Source of the DNA: Chaunax sp. Z400 | Lineage: Eukaryota > Chordata > Actinopteri > Lophiiformes > Chaunacidae | Reading direction: 5' to 3' | Length of the DNA: 64,000 bases | NCBI GenBank assembly: GCA_037577475.1 | Contig: CM075187.1 | Coordinates: 22,350,810 to 22,414,809, forward strand | The notes under the pieces: generated by a model | What the model saw: the letters and a program-made list of their open reading frames with translations, nothing else | What the model was told of the DNA's origin: nothing | Databases searched by the model: none | Part shown: positions 27,940 through 41,049 of the stretch, piece by piece | How positions within the stretch are numbered: the first letter of the stretch is position 1 | Layout: each line of letters opens with the position of its first letter | Made by a program: the position numbers and the translations under genes

Positions 27940-27945
27940 TTTATT
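27940..27945 (-). promoter_or_regulatory. Possible gpr21 polyadenylation signal
   Basis: AATAAA on the minus strand, about 840 bases past the gpr21 stop codon. It is the first canonical hexamer I found downstream of that gene. Use is not shown. Confidence 0.35.
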
Positions 27946-28783
27946 GTCTGCTAGGAGAACTTCCTGGGTCAGGGGCCATCACAGAGAGCAAAGCTAATTC
28001 TTGAATCAACATTTTCATAATAAGTTGGAGACTGTGTAAACATACTTGGAGCTTCCCACAAACACAGAACTTTAATAGAGAGGGATATAAAAAACCAGAC
28101 GGGCTTCCAAATAAATCCCAATTTTCTTTCTTGGAAAGGAGATTGAAGTTCATCCACAGCACATTTTTTAATCACACAAACACATAATGATTATCAGATG
28201 ATTTCTTTGTAAATGATTGTTCACACACATTAGGATCTTTAGTTCCCCGGCAGAGGCAGATCAATAGTCTGTTTCAAGTGTTAAACATTTTTTGCATTAT
28301 CTTAATCTACGCTGAAAGGGTAAAGGTTTGATTTTTCGGTTAGGTTTGAAAATATTTTTTGCATTTCAGTGGATTACACAAGTCACATAGTGCATTTCTT
28401 TTCTTTTGTTTTGTTTTTTTTTGCATCTGGGAGTTCTTGAGTCAGAGCAGGCAGGAGTGTTTATGAAAACTTCTGAACTGACACGCGTGAATCTTATGCC
28501 TACAGGCCACTTTCTGTGTCCCCAGGTTGTGATCCATGAAAGAGCAGCATCTCACTAAGGAGCATTCACGGCAGAACCAGGAGGAATTTCACAACCTCCT
28601 CCGAAATCAACCTTTGAGGACACTGACAGGCATTTGCACGGGCACCTCTCTGTTGCTCTATGCCAGGGGTCCTCACAGCGGGACCAAATATACCTGTGTC
28701 ACGCTACTCAGCTGAGAGCAAAGCATATACAAAGGGCTGATGCCTCTAAAGTAAGCAAGCCGAATCCATCCTCAGACTCTGCA

Positions 28784-29842
28784 TCAAGGATCTGGTTGTG
28801 GGCTGACTGGAGATGGAGCCGTTTTGCCATCCGTGCAGCCGAGGCAGGAAGGGAACAACGGGCTGAAGAGGCGACATAGACCTTTCCGGAAGACACTGTT
28901 GGAGAGACTGTAGGTGAGACAGTTACAGAAGCTGTTGCTAATTGCCAGCCATGTTGTGAGGAAGGACGCCACTCTGTGGTGATAAAGCCCAGCGCTCTCC
29001 AGGAGGAAGTAGAGGATGTACGGCATCCACAGGACATAGAACACGCTGGTGATGCGGAACAGCACCATGGCGTATCGCTTGTCTGGACAACCCTCGCATT
29101 TCTCCCCTCGCTCACCTTTATCACCGTCCATCTGTGAGCTGAAGCGGGCATGGCGCAGGGTGATCTCCCTTGTGTGCTGCTGGCAGATCCTGAATATACT
29201 CCCATAGGTGAAGCAGACCATGAGCGCTGCTGGTGCGTAGAGCAGCACCACAATGAATGTGCTGAATCCCGGGTTGGTCTTCCAGGAGTCTGCACACCAC
29301 TGAAATATGTCCCCATGGTAACCCGGCTTCCCCCAGCCAAAGAAGGATGGTAGGAATATCAAAGCAGAGTAAACCCAGATGAGGAGGATGCACATCCTCA
29401 GTCGACATGGTGTCACCAGGGTGGTGTATGACAGTGGACGGGTGATGGCGATGTAGCGGTCAACACTGATGCATGCCAGCGAGGTCATGGAGACGCTCTT
29501 CAGCACAGAAACCATATAACCAAACGCCTTGCAGGTGAGCTCCTCATTCAGGCCTCTGAGATAATGGAGGAGGGACAGTGAGGGCACCAGGCAGCTCATG
29601 CCCACTAGCAGGTCAGCGTAGGCCATAGTCTGGATGAAGTGGCTGGTGGTGTGGTGGTGCAGCAGTGGGGCACAGTGGAAAACAAAGATCACCACCAGAT
29701 TGCCAGCGATGATGAGCACAGTGAGGAAGAGGATGATGACCACCTCCAGCACGCAGGTATCCAGGCTTTGGGAGTAACCCACAGCGCCCAGCAGACAGAA
29801 TGGGGAAGAACCGCTTTGGTTAACATTTAAGGAAGAGTTCAT
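28784..29842 (-). CDS. gpr21: Orphan G protein-coupled receptor 21
   Basis: A complete 352-residue rhodopsin-class receptor in one exon. It starts MNSSLNVNQSG, close to mammalian GPR21 (MNSTLDGNQS), which decides for GPR21 over its paralogue GPR52. N2 and N8 are glycosylation sequons. Seven helices are visible: about 33-56 (GN at 47-48), 69-93 (D77), 106-131 ending in DRY 128-130, 148-169, 195-217, 258-282 and 291-312. C104 and C183 should form the usual TM3-ECL2 disulfide. The ECL2 motif FFGWGKPGYHGD is that of the GPR21/GPR52 pair. TM7 has NCLTY (307-311) in place of NPxxY, as the family does. Intracellular loop 3 carries a charged insert (240-255). GPR21 is an orphan plasma-membrane receptor reported to have constitutive activity. 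In mammals it sits in a RABGAP1 intron, but I see no rabgap1 exon here. Confidence 0.95.
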   Translation of the reverse strand: MNSSLNVNQSGSSPFCLLGAVGYSQSLDTCVLEVVIILFLTVLIIAGNLVVIFVFHCAPLLHHHTTSHFIQTMAYADLLVGMSCLVPSLSLLHYLRGLNEELTCKAFGYMVSVLKSVSMTSLACISVDRYIAITRPLSYTTLVTPCRLRMCILLIWVYSALIFLPSFFGWGKPGYHGDIFQWCADSWKTNPGFSTFIVVLLYAPAALMVCFTYGSIFRICQQHTREITLRHARFSSQMDGDKGERGEKCEGCPDKRYAMVLFRITSVFYVLWMPYILYFLLESAGLYHHRVASFLTTWLAISNSFCNCLTYSLSNSVFRKGLCRLFSPLFPSCLGCTDGKTAPSPVSPQPDP

Positions 29843-29880
29843 GTTTGGACTGAAGGGCGGGGAGGAAGAGTAGGAGGCAA
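29843..29880 (-). promoter_or_regulatory. gpr21: Likely 3' splice site of the gpr21 5' UTR
   Basis: On the gene strand a 25-base pyrimidine tract (CTCCTACTCTTCCTCCCCGC) runs into CCTTCAG, with the AG at 29851-29850, seven bases before the ATG. A possible branch point TGACTGC lies about 50 bases upstream of the AG. This predicts a spliced noncoding 5' exon further right, not an unspliced leader. The donor was not identified. Confidence 0.5.
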
Positions 29881-30568
29881 TTTCAATTCAATGCAGTCAT
29901 CATCCTGTCATCCAGGTCTCTTTTTTTTTTTTTTACCCTAAAGCTCCTTGTCCCGTCTTCTCCTGCAAAAACAATCCCAGCCTCCTGTTCTTCTTAAATC
30001 AGCATCTTTTCTCCCTCTGCGGGCTGAGAGCCTTTCCTTAAAGTAGCAGTAATCCATTGGTGTTTGCAAAATGCAACCAGACCCTGCTGTTGCTGCTGTT
30101 CGCTGTACATGTGTGCAACCTAGAAAAGCGAGAAAAAACCCACACGTACGACGAGAGATGCCAATCTGAAGCTGCGGCGCAAGCCATCCTCCCCTCGCAG
30201 CCCTCTTCACTACCAGTCCTGAGGTAATCACTCTGCTCCAGCACACAGCCAACAAAAAACACACACATCTACTTTTGCTCCTTGAGTGCAAAGAAAAACG
30301 AAAGGAAAAGGGAGGAAAAACAGTGCTGACATTCCCAGCAGCTCTGGCGTTAACACTCCTCCATGCTGCCTCAGCAAACAAAAGCCAGAGTCCAAACAAA
30401 CAGCATCAGATTTTGCCCGTGGTCCGTTGGCAGGGGATGAACACACACAGCACACAGCGTGAGCCAGAAGAGTCCTGAGGACAGGCAAACATCCAGAGGT
30501 GGTGGATAATGTCAGGAGGATCTCCTCACTGTGAGGCTTCTTCAGCTCAGAGGCAGCCGGCTTCCAGC

Positions 30569-30624
30569 GTGTGTGTGTGTGTCTGTGTGTGAGTTCACAG
30601 AGTGACAGAGTGTGTATGCATGAA

Positions 30625-30653
<29 letters not shown>
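30569..30653 (+). repeat. (GT)n microsatellite, interrupted
   Basis: GT runs at 30569-30592 and 30625-30653 are separated by a GAGTTCACAG-containing spacer. It lies 0.7-0.8 kb upstream of the gpr21 start codon. Confidence 0.95.
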
Positions 30654-30655
<2 letters not shown>

Positions 30656-30775
30656 GACAGAGATCAGGGAGGCAGCCAGTAAACTGCCTCTCCCTCTGCT
30701 GTAGTGGCAGTACTGATGATGCAGCGTTGCCACTGCTGCCTCCCTCTCCTCCCCCTGCCCTCTCGCTCCCTTATA

Positions 30776-30819
30776 CACGCACACAAACACACACAGACAC
30801 ACACACACACACACACACA
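30776..30819 (+). repeat. (CA)n microsatellite
   Basis: CA run with AAAC and AGAC interruptions. It is the complement of the GT run about 120 bases to its left. The flanks on both sides (30725-30775 and 30825-30970) are strongly pyrimidine-rich. Confidence 0.95.
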
Positions 30820-30979
30820 GATGTTCCCTCCCTTCCTCCGTCTCATACATTTTTCCTCTCTTCCCTTTCACCTCACTCCCCCTGATCTAGCCTTTCCTCC
30901 TTTCTTCTTTCACACACTTACTTTGACTCTCCTTCTCTTCCTCCCTCCTCCATCCCTCGTTCTTTTTCCTTCCTGGATG

Positions 30980-31660
30980 TTACAAAAGGGGAATGTCAGT
31001 GATTCATATTTCTTAAATCTACTACACTAATGACTGAGAGAAAAGCCAAACCTCATAGCCTTTTTGATATCCTTGGTTATCGATCACATCTCTATTTATT
31101 TTTTTATAAATATATTATACTTTTAAAAAAACAATTAACATTTCAATCAGCAGTTGGAATCAAACTAGTTGCCTTGTGGCCATGCAGCATGCAGTACAAA
31201 GGCAGTTTACTTCAACTGATTTTTGCTCTTGTTTCTTAGCTGTATGTCTATTTCTTCCTGAAAATTATTCTCGGAATCATTTATAACTGTATTGAGTATA
31301 TTGTGTTCAAATGCTTGGCATTTATGAGCAGTTTCTTAACGTTTTTGCCCCTAATTTAGAAAGTGACCAATTCTTTTATCACCCACCTAAAATGCATACC
31401 TTTTTATATCAGAGCCATGTTTGGGTAGTGAATTAATTCATTACTTTATTTCCTTGAACCCATTTCTTCCCTCGCTGTGTTCCCTGCATTCTTCCTCACT
31501 GTTTCTGTAAATGTACATCCCCCCCCATGTCTCTCCATCCCTCCGTCTTCGCCTCGATGGACCCTCTCACCGCTCCTCAAAGAAAGCCCCTCTCCATCTG
31601 TTAGCCAATAAGCAGTGAGCAGGTTTCCATCACCACAGAGACCGTCCATGCCCACCCACG
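30980..31660. other. Upstream of gpr21, nothing recognised
   Basis: AT-rich sequence followed by a C/T-rich stretch at 31455-31600. No open frame of note. Confidence 0.4.
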
Positions 31661-31661
31661 T

Positions 31662-31662
<1 letters not shown>

Positions 31663-31715
<53 letters not shown>
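31663..31715 (+). repeat. (CA)n microsatellite
   Basis: About 26 uninterrupted CA units. Confidence 0.95.
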
Positions 31716-34179
<2,464 letters not shown>

Positions 34180-36270
34180 CTGTGGTCCAAATCCCAGCTG
34201 GCATGATCAAGAAAAATGACAACAGTTGTGGCAGAACCCTAAACCGAAGTCTGTAACAAAACATCATAACAGCTACAAGGGCTCCAAATGAGGGAATCTC
34301 CGTTCTTTATCTTTATGTAAAACTGCCAACACATGAGAGATCAAGTGAGGTTGTGCGTTCCTCTCTTTACACACAAATCCATTGTGTGCATCAGATTAGA
34401 GAAAAATATGAAATGTTTCTTCTTACGTATGTGATGCAATCTGACTGCAAAATCAGTTAGCATTTTAAAACTTCTGTTGTCTGAGCCCTGCTTAAGGTGA
34501 CATGAGTGCACAATGTCTTCCAGTAGGTGGCTGGCCATCAAACTGTCCTGATATAATGGATACGTTCTGTTTGCATTAAGAGGGAGACAAGGGAATGGTG
34601 TTTGTACAAAGCTTACTTATCGTGTGCAAATCTGTTGCTCATGATTTGTTATTCATGCACAGAGCTGGTAACAGCGCATAGAATGAGAGATTTGTTGCAT
34701 GTACAGTATTTGTTATTGTAAGGCATGAGTCAGTGAACCTACACATTAATGCTGTGGACAGACTTCCTGTTCACATAGTCCACTTCATTGACTGAAGGAG
34801 CAGTGATGGGGATATGTGTGTCATCAATGCAGCTCAAGAGACCCTAGAACATGACTGAAGTAGGCATTTAAATGCAAGGATTTTTCTTCAAGTTCTACAA
34901 ACTGTTGCTTTCCTGTCACCAATTTTATAAAAAGAAACTTAAATAGGAAGCATAAAGCATGTTAACATTGTCTAATATTAGAGATGCACACTCAAACTTC
35001 CGATCAGACTGATATACTGAACAATAAGTCAAGATCCCAAGTTTTACTTTTTTAATTTTATATTTATTTTCAGATTCACGATGTAGTAACAAAGAGCAAA
35101 CCTGCAGATCTGATTCTTAATTAAGTTACATTAGTTACAACTACATTCATTACAAAGGTTTTTTTTGTTTGTGGTCTGTTATTGTGAGATTTAATCTGTA
35201 TCGTAACCAAAACTTTATTAAGGGAAGAAGACATGAAGTCTTTCGTCTTCAACAATAAACTCATTTTATTCGTCCGTCCTATTTCCAAGTCAGTCACATG
35301 TGAGGATGATGTTATGTTTGATGAGATATATATCATTGTCACTTTGTCTAAAACATGTTTTCTAATAAATTATTCCTACATCAGACAAAACATTCTAATC
35401 AGAACATTATTGAAATATAGATTTATTGTATGAATATCAATAAATGTAGATACAATGCAGACAATGATGCTGCGAGTAGAAATGGTTCATGTCCAGTTCA
35501 TGAGCAGTGTAGTATATTTATCTACATATCGTAGAATATAAGTTAAACTACTGACCACGACTTTGAGACGTCTTCATCGATGGTCAGGTGAGTGTTTTCA
35601 GTGATTGTCAGTCAAACAAACCCTTAATATCATCAGAAAACATTCATAGACAGCTGAAATGTGTTGTTCCTTTAAAGTCATTTTCAGCTGCCTCATCAGT
35701 CAGAGCAGTAATGGCAAAACATACTGACTCTTGGTCGATTTTATTCTACATGTTCATGACCTAACGGGTTCATATATAATTCATTCACTCATAATACATC
35801 ATTCATGTTGTCATAAATTCACTCTTGGGTGGCTTTGCCCCATTTTCGCCCAGCTCCTGTTTTTATTCCCCAGAGAGTCGCTGTGACCTGCTGGAGCCCA
35901 TGTCCAAATTAAATTAACCTCAGGCACATGGTTCATTAAGGGAAGGCCAGCCTGGTGCCACAGCCAATTAGCTTTTAAAGGGTGAGTGTGCCCAGCCAAT
36001 ACTATGTCTATTCTGTAACACAAGCCACAAATGTTTAATACACCATAAGAGAGGAGGGGGATGAAGCCTTTTAGTGACAGAACCCAGAAAAAAACTGAAC
36101 ACACTGACAGATGATGCTGCAGCAGGAGGGTGGAGGGCACAAAAAAAAATCCCATTTATCTGTTTTCTAAATCTTTTACAGTTTTCCTTTAAACCGTGAA
36201 GTATCGGATGTTCAGTGTCAGGAGCTCCAATCATGATCAGATGCTGCAACGGATGAGCGTCATTTGTACA
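34180..36270. other. Intergenic, nothing recognised
   Basis: No gene. The segment 35870-35990 contains several ATTA-type motifs in a moderately GC-rich setting and could be a conserved noncoding element, but nothing in a single sequence can show that. Confidence 0.35.
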
Positions 36271-36274
36271 ATTT

Positions 36275-36345
36275 ATGATCTTATCAAATACGATGCGTTG
36301 CTGTAGATTAAACTGCCCAACAATATATAAAATAGTTAAAAATGC
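36275..36345 (+). repeat. Fragment of a dispersed family, copy 2
   Basis: It contains GTTGCTGTAGATTAAACTGC and CAACAATATATAAAATAGTT. This order recurs with divergence at 42525-42560 (TAGATTAATTTATAACAGTATATAAAAATA) and in part at 23270-23300. Confidence 0.55.
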
Positions 36346-36420
36346 TTTTACGAAAGCATTGGAATTAAACACACACAGCCCAACAGCATGTCACATCCAT
36401 TTTCTACTCTCTACTTTGTG

Positions 36421-36545
36421 CTCTCCTTGGGTACAAAGTTGTGGGAACTGACATGCAAACTCCACACAGAAAGACCCCGGGTCGGGATTCGAAACCAGAA
36501 CCTTCTTGCTGTGACGCTAACCACAACCCCACTGGGACACCCAAC
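36421..36545 (-). mobile_element. Interspersed repeat with tRNA-like B box
   Basis: On the minus strand it reads AGCGTCACAGCAAGAAGG, a B-box-like GGTTTCGAATCCCGAC (36481-36496), then the segment CTGTGTGGAGTTTGCATGTC. The last segment is the hallmark of a very common fish repeat, and a second piece of it lies at 53170-53315. The A box is weak, so SINE status is probable but not certain. Confidence 0.6.
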
Positions 36546-36569
36546 ATCATATGAGATACTGTACTGAAT

Positions 36570-36775
36570 TCATCCCACAGGGGGAAATTCTTTCTCTGCA
36601 TTTGACGCATCCCTGAGGAGCAGTGGGCTGCCATCACGGCACCCGGGGAGCAAATTGGGATTCAGTATCTTGCTCAGGGATACTTCGACTTGTAGACTTG
36701 CAGGGGCTGGGGATCGAACCACCGACCTTTTCGGTTCGTGAACGACCGCTCTACCTCCTGAGCCACAGCCGCCCA
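36570..36775 (-). mobile_element. tRNA-derived SINE
   Basis: The minus strand begins GGGCGGCTGTGGCTCAGGAG. It has an A box TGGCTCAGGAGG (36766-36755) and a perfect B box GGTTCGATCCC (36720-36710) at tRNA-like spacing. A tRNA-unrelated body follows, ending near the motif TTTCCCCCTGTGGGATGAAT. The head does not fold cleanly into a tRNA and has no proper acceptor pairing, so it is a SINE, not a tRNA gene. It lies directly upstream of, and in the same orientation as, the repeat at 36421-36545. Confidence 0.8.
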
Positions 36776-36984
36776 TATATTGTAAATGATAGAGAGAGAG
36801 AGACAATGAAATACTGACCAAACAGGGACCAATTTTAGCAGAATGAAATCCTTTTCCTTTTATACTTAAAATACATTTTTAATTCTTACATAATTTGCCT
36901 TTCTGTGTATTTTCTTGAGCAAAGGGGCAAAGGTCAGGCACACTCAGAGCACAGGTTACCACTGATCTGTAACACGAAGAAGAG

Positions 36985-37075
36985 ATAAGAGAGATAAGAT
37001 AAGATAAGATAAGATTAGTCCTTTATTAGTCCCACAGTGGGGAAATTTACAAGAACACGAAACAGCAGTAAACAA
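36985..37075 (+). repeat. (GATAA)n plus linked interspersed repeat
   Basis: A GATAA run at 36985-37012 is followed by GTCCTTTATTAGTCCCACAG and TGGGGAAATTTAC, a pairing seen throughout teleost genomes. A related CCCACAGGGGGAAATTC lies at 36575-36591, at the tail of the neighbouring SINE. Confidence 0.7.
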
Positions 37076-37079
37076 ATCA

Positions 37080-37940
37080 TCTCTATTCCTGTTTCATGGA
37101 GGTTTTAATGCTGTTAAATGTCCATAACTCTGTTTAGGCTCATGTAATGATGGAATTTAATAACAAAGGTAATAACTGTGGACCTTGCATATTACCACTA
37201 TAACTATTAATAACTATATGATTATTGACATGCATTATGATTTCACTTCACAGGTTTCACAGAGAAACATGCTGTCATTTAGAAACACATAGAAATGCAG
37301 CAGACTGAGAGCTTCCTTACATGGACTGGTGCTTCCTTGAGTTTCATTGGACAAGGGGGTTCACAGGAGTGGAACAGACAGACACAGGTATGGATCATTT
37401 GAATACATAAAGCCAGTGACATTATCAGCTGTAAAATGGTACAGCTTTACAGGAAATACATCAACCCTCTTCAGTCTTTGTTGATGTTAAATTGTGTTAT
37501 TTGAAACAGCATGTGTGTAAGTTTAGTCAAAATCTATGTCGTCCTGCTAACTTGATGGCTACGCACACACACACACTCGACAAAATGCATGACCCTGTAC
37601 AAGTTCATGCCTGGCAGAGATAGAAATCATCACATCTCAATCTTGCAGTTTTTCTGGCATCCAACTGAGCATATTTATGAGTCTGAGCCTGAGTGTGTTA
37701 ATTAGAGATTGTGAAAACAATGAAGTTGTTCTGCAGTTAATCCTGTTGAAAAAATCTTTGAATTGAAATCGAATTTTGACTACCCGACAGTGTGCAGAGA
37801 TTTACATACACATGTATAGTCTTGCATGCAAACACGCTGTGCATACATGCACACGGTGCAAACACATGGAGACACACGTGATTACTGCACGCTCACTAAA
37901 AAAGTACAAAAACAAGCTCTGAATATGCACACAGACCTGC
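37080..37940. other. Intergenic, nothing recognised
   Basis: No gene or recognised repeat, apart from a six-unit CA run near 37565. Confidence 0.4.
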
Positions 37941-37945
37941 CAATA

Positions 37946-38002
37946 CCCCCCCCCCCCCCCCAACACACACACACACACACACACACCACACACACACACA
38001 CA
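37946..38002 (+). repeat. Poly-C run joined to (CA)n
   Basis: A 16-base C run (37946-37961) runs straight into about 19 CA units with one CC interruption. Confidence 0.9.
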
Positions 38003-38009
38003 TCCTGCT

Positions 38010-38799
38010 GCACACTTCCACTGTGTTAATTGAGAAAATAACTCATGTGTGGGGAAATGGCTGAGGTGTTTCTGATCTGCTATCCATCAGTGCGCTAAGC
38101 CGTGAAGTGCTGTCACACTGTGAAATCCAGCAGCACTTCCTTCCATTATCATGGCGCAGCATTGTCTTTAATCACAACTCATCAAGTGGTGGTGAATTTA
38201 ATTAAATGCTAAAATTAGTGCTTGTCTGCCAGCAGTGTGTTTGTGTGTGTGTTTTGCTGTGTTGCATGCATTAAGTGGTGAAACTCGATCATCTGATTTT
38301 GATGTGAGAATCTTTCCAGGGAGAAGTGAAGTGGTGAAGTGAGTTTAACCTACAGGGAAGCAGCTAATCTACAGCCCACATTAAAAAATGGAAGATAATT
38401 ATGATTCTGAAGTTATTTTGATGGTTGGGTGAACAGCTTACAGCTGAACTGGGCCTCTTTATGATTACCAGTACATCAAATACTTTCATATAAAAGACCT
38501 CATAGGGAATGAAGTATCAGTGCCTTGCTTTATCCATCAGTGGATAGAAGTGCAGTATTATTTCACTGATTATTATTCCTTGATTAATCTATAATTGCTT
38601 TGCTGTAAATTGTAGTAAAATTGGCCTTAATCATTTTAGGAGATTGGGGCCCAAATATTTTCCTGATATCAATTTAAATAATTCTTCCACGGGTGATTTA
38701 ATGTCAGTTATTTGGTTTTGGTTGAGCCTATATGAAATCAGATACCTGTTGAGTTGGCAATATTAATGTCAGGCTCCATACAGCAGCAGAGAAAGAGAA
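38010..38799. other. Intergenic, nothing recognised
   Basis: No gene or recognised repeat. Confidence 0.4.
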
Positions 38800-39505
38800 A
38801 CAAAATGTGATTGTTTTAAAGTCAAGCATGTTCTCAGCAGGTGTTGGACTCCACCAAGGCTGCCCCTTGTCTCCGATACCATTTGTGATATTCATGGACT
38901 GGATGTCAGGGCGTAGTCAAGGCGTGAAGAGTGTCCAGTTTGGGGAGTTCAGAATTGCATCTCTGCTCTTTGCTGATGATGTTGTTCCGTTTGCTTCATC
39001 AGTCCGTGATCTTCAACACGCACTGGAACACTTTGCAGCAGAGTGTGGCAAACTTCTCGATTTACCAGTTGAGCTATGTTCCAACCTTCACCTATGGTCA
39101 TGAGCTCTGGGTAGTGACCGAAAGAACAAGATTGCAGATACAAGCGGCTGAAATGAGTTTCCTTCATAGGGTGGCTGGGCTCAGTCTTAGAGATAGGGTG
39201 AGGAGCTAAAACATCCGGCTCCCTCACATCGAAAGGAGTCAGTTGAGGTAGTTAGGGCTTCTGACTGGAATGCCTCCAGGGTGCCTCCCTTTGGAGGTTT
39301 TCTGGGCACATCTAAGTCGGAGTAGACCGCATGGTAGACCCAGAACTCGCTGGAGGGAAGGCCTTGGGATCCCCCCAGAGGAACTGGGAAATGTTGCAGG
39401 CAAGAGGGACGTGTGTGGAATACCCTTGTTTGTCTGTTGCCACCACAACCTGACCCCTGATAAGTGGAAGAAAATGGTTAGATGGATGGATGGATGGATG
39501 GATGG
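38800..39505 (+). mobile_element. 3' fragment of a non-LTR retrotransposon (LINE)
   Basis: The left part translates to the reverse-transcriptase palm region: GVGLHQGCPLSPIPFVIF, then the catalytic FADD box (38969-38980), then SSVRDLQHALEHFAAECGK. After an internal deletion and frame change it continues with YVPTFTYGHELWVVTERTRL, AAEMSFLHRVAGLSLRDRVR, HIERSQLR and GRPRTRWREGLGIPPEELGN. These are C-terminal motifs of a LINE abundant in fish. The 3' end passes into (ATGG)n at 39481-39505, the usual tail. The body has stops and lost the segment between the FADD region and the C-terminal part, so it is dead. The clade (RTE-like or other) is not settled by eye. Confidence 0.85.
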
Positions 39506-40599
39506 AACTCAAATGACAAGAGTGATATACTGTAGACCCGCATTTCCCACCAGGGTGTCATGCACCTTCGTCAGAGAGGCTGCGGAAAAATATTCTGTTG
39601 CTGAATAAAATAATTAATTAAAATTCTAAAAACTAAACTTGTGATGAATATGCAGAGCATTGCCAAACTCAAACATCAAAATTGGTCTCACATGCTCTTC
39701 TACCCATATCACAACATTAACATATGACTCAGCGTATGACTGGCCAGCAGGCTTTGACAGCAGCTTTGACATGTCACTGTTAATTTAATGTCAAAAAGAG
39801 ATACCCAAACATTTCTGTTTTTATATTTCCAATATTCCTCTGGAGCCGTTTGTCCACCACCCACAGTTTGAGGTGAATAATGTGTTTCAGCACCCAAAAA
39901 TCAAGTTTGCTATGTTGTCTGGTTTAAGTATTCTTCATTTTGTCATGTTTCCGGTGTAAACAAACTATAACACATGCTCAGCATTAGTATATTTGGCTTA
40001 CGACCCCCCACCACATCATTGTTTCTTTACACTGACATACAAATAAAATGTAAACATTAATACACCTGATGTGTACATTAAAAAAATATTTTGTTTATGG
40101 ACAAACTACTGGTTCTATTATTTAATAAGGTATGTCTATAAAAACAGAATTTAAAAACAATCATTCTCAACAGATTAATGAAAATCATTTTTATATCAGT
40201 CGTGTAGTGATTTTAAGCACATGTTGGCCTCACTCTGAACTCATGTCCCAAAATGCTTCTTTTTATTCAATCCAATAAATCTGCAGAAAAATCTCCACTC
40301 TGACAGGACCTATACATCATGTTATATTTCATCATCATGTTTTATGTCCCACACTTTAATTTAAAGCTATTAAGTCCAGCTGATGTACTGTATATTGTTT
40401 TATTTCACATTTTTGCAGCATATTGATGGTTTATGAGAATTGTCTCTATTTTTATCCAGAGTCTCCAATATCCTGTTCCAACCTCTGTTAGTGAGATTAT
40501 TATTATAAGCATTAATATAAAAGCTCATTTGAACTATTTCATATCGGACATCAACTAATTATTATAAGGAGGGACTTATAGGAATGGGTTCTGTCATGT
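39506..40599. other. Intergenic, nothing recognised
   Basis: AT-rich, no gene. Confidence 0.4.
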
Positions 40600-40604
40600 T
40601 TAGT

Positions 40605-41045
40605 GTCTGCAGCATAACTCAAAAACTGTTCAATATTTTTTCACAAAACTTTCCACACACAGCAACCAAGTACTGAGCTGGTGCTTTTACCTATTTAGGG
40701 ATTTTTGTCTTCTTTTTTTTTCATTTCCATGGTTACAAGTTGGACATGGCTCTTTCCGGTGGTTGGTTTCTTTTCCAGACTAGATCTCAAATTCTATCCT
40801 ATATCCTTTTTTTAACATTTTTATAATAATGAAAATGTTACATTTTTTTTGTTTTGTTTGTTTCCATGTTTACAATTTGAATTCAGGCTCATTCTGTGAG
40901 TGAGATTTGTCTCAGATGAAGATTTCTGGGGCATAACTCAAAAACTGTTTGATATTTTTTGACAAAACGTTATGTTCATTTCCCCCATGTACTGGAGAGG
41001 TACCTTCTGATGTTTTGATGTTTTGGGAAGTTTAAGCATTTTATT
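40605..41045 (+). repeat. Two tandem copies of a dispersed repeat module
   Basis: GCATAACTCAAAAACTGTT occurs at about 40612 and again at about 40930, each followed by ATATTTTTT.ACAAAAC. TTTCCATG.TTACAA occurs at about 40727 and 40861. The shared order suggests two diverged monomers with a period near 320 bases. The motif is common in fish intergenic DNA. Confidence 0.6.
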
Positions 41046-41049
41046 TCTT

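Noticed and set aside
28708..29340. A 210-codon minus-strand frame and several plus-strand frames over gpr21
   Set aside because: They are other-frame shadows of the receptor gene, with no membrane pattern or family match.
29938..30488. Minus-strand frames upstream of gpr21
   Set aside because: They lie in the presumed 5' UTR or intron, overlap each other in different frames, and show no family resemblance.
30571..31030. Frames encoding Cys-Val or Thr-His repeats
   Set aside because: They are translations of GT/CA microsatellites. The same applies to 31446-31914, 34058-34267, 37802-38029 and 42695-43053.
36705..36775. tRNA gene
   Set aside because: A and B boxes are present but the acceptor stem does not pair, and a SINE body follows. 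The same holds for 49965-50028.
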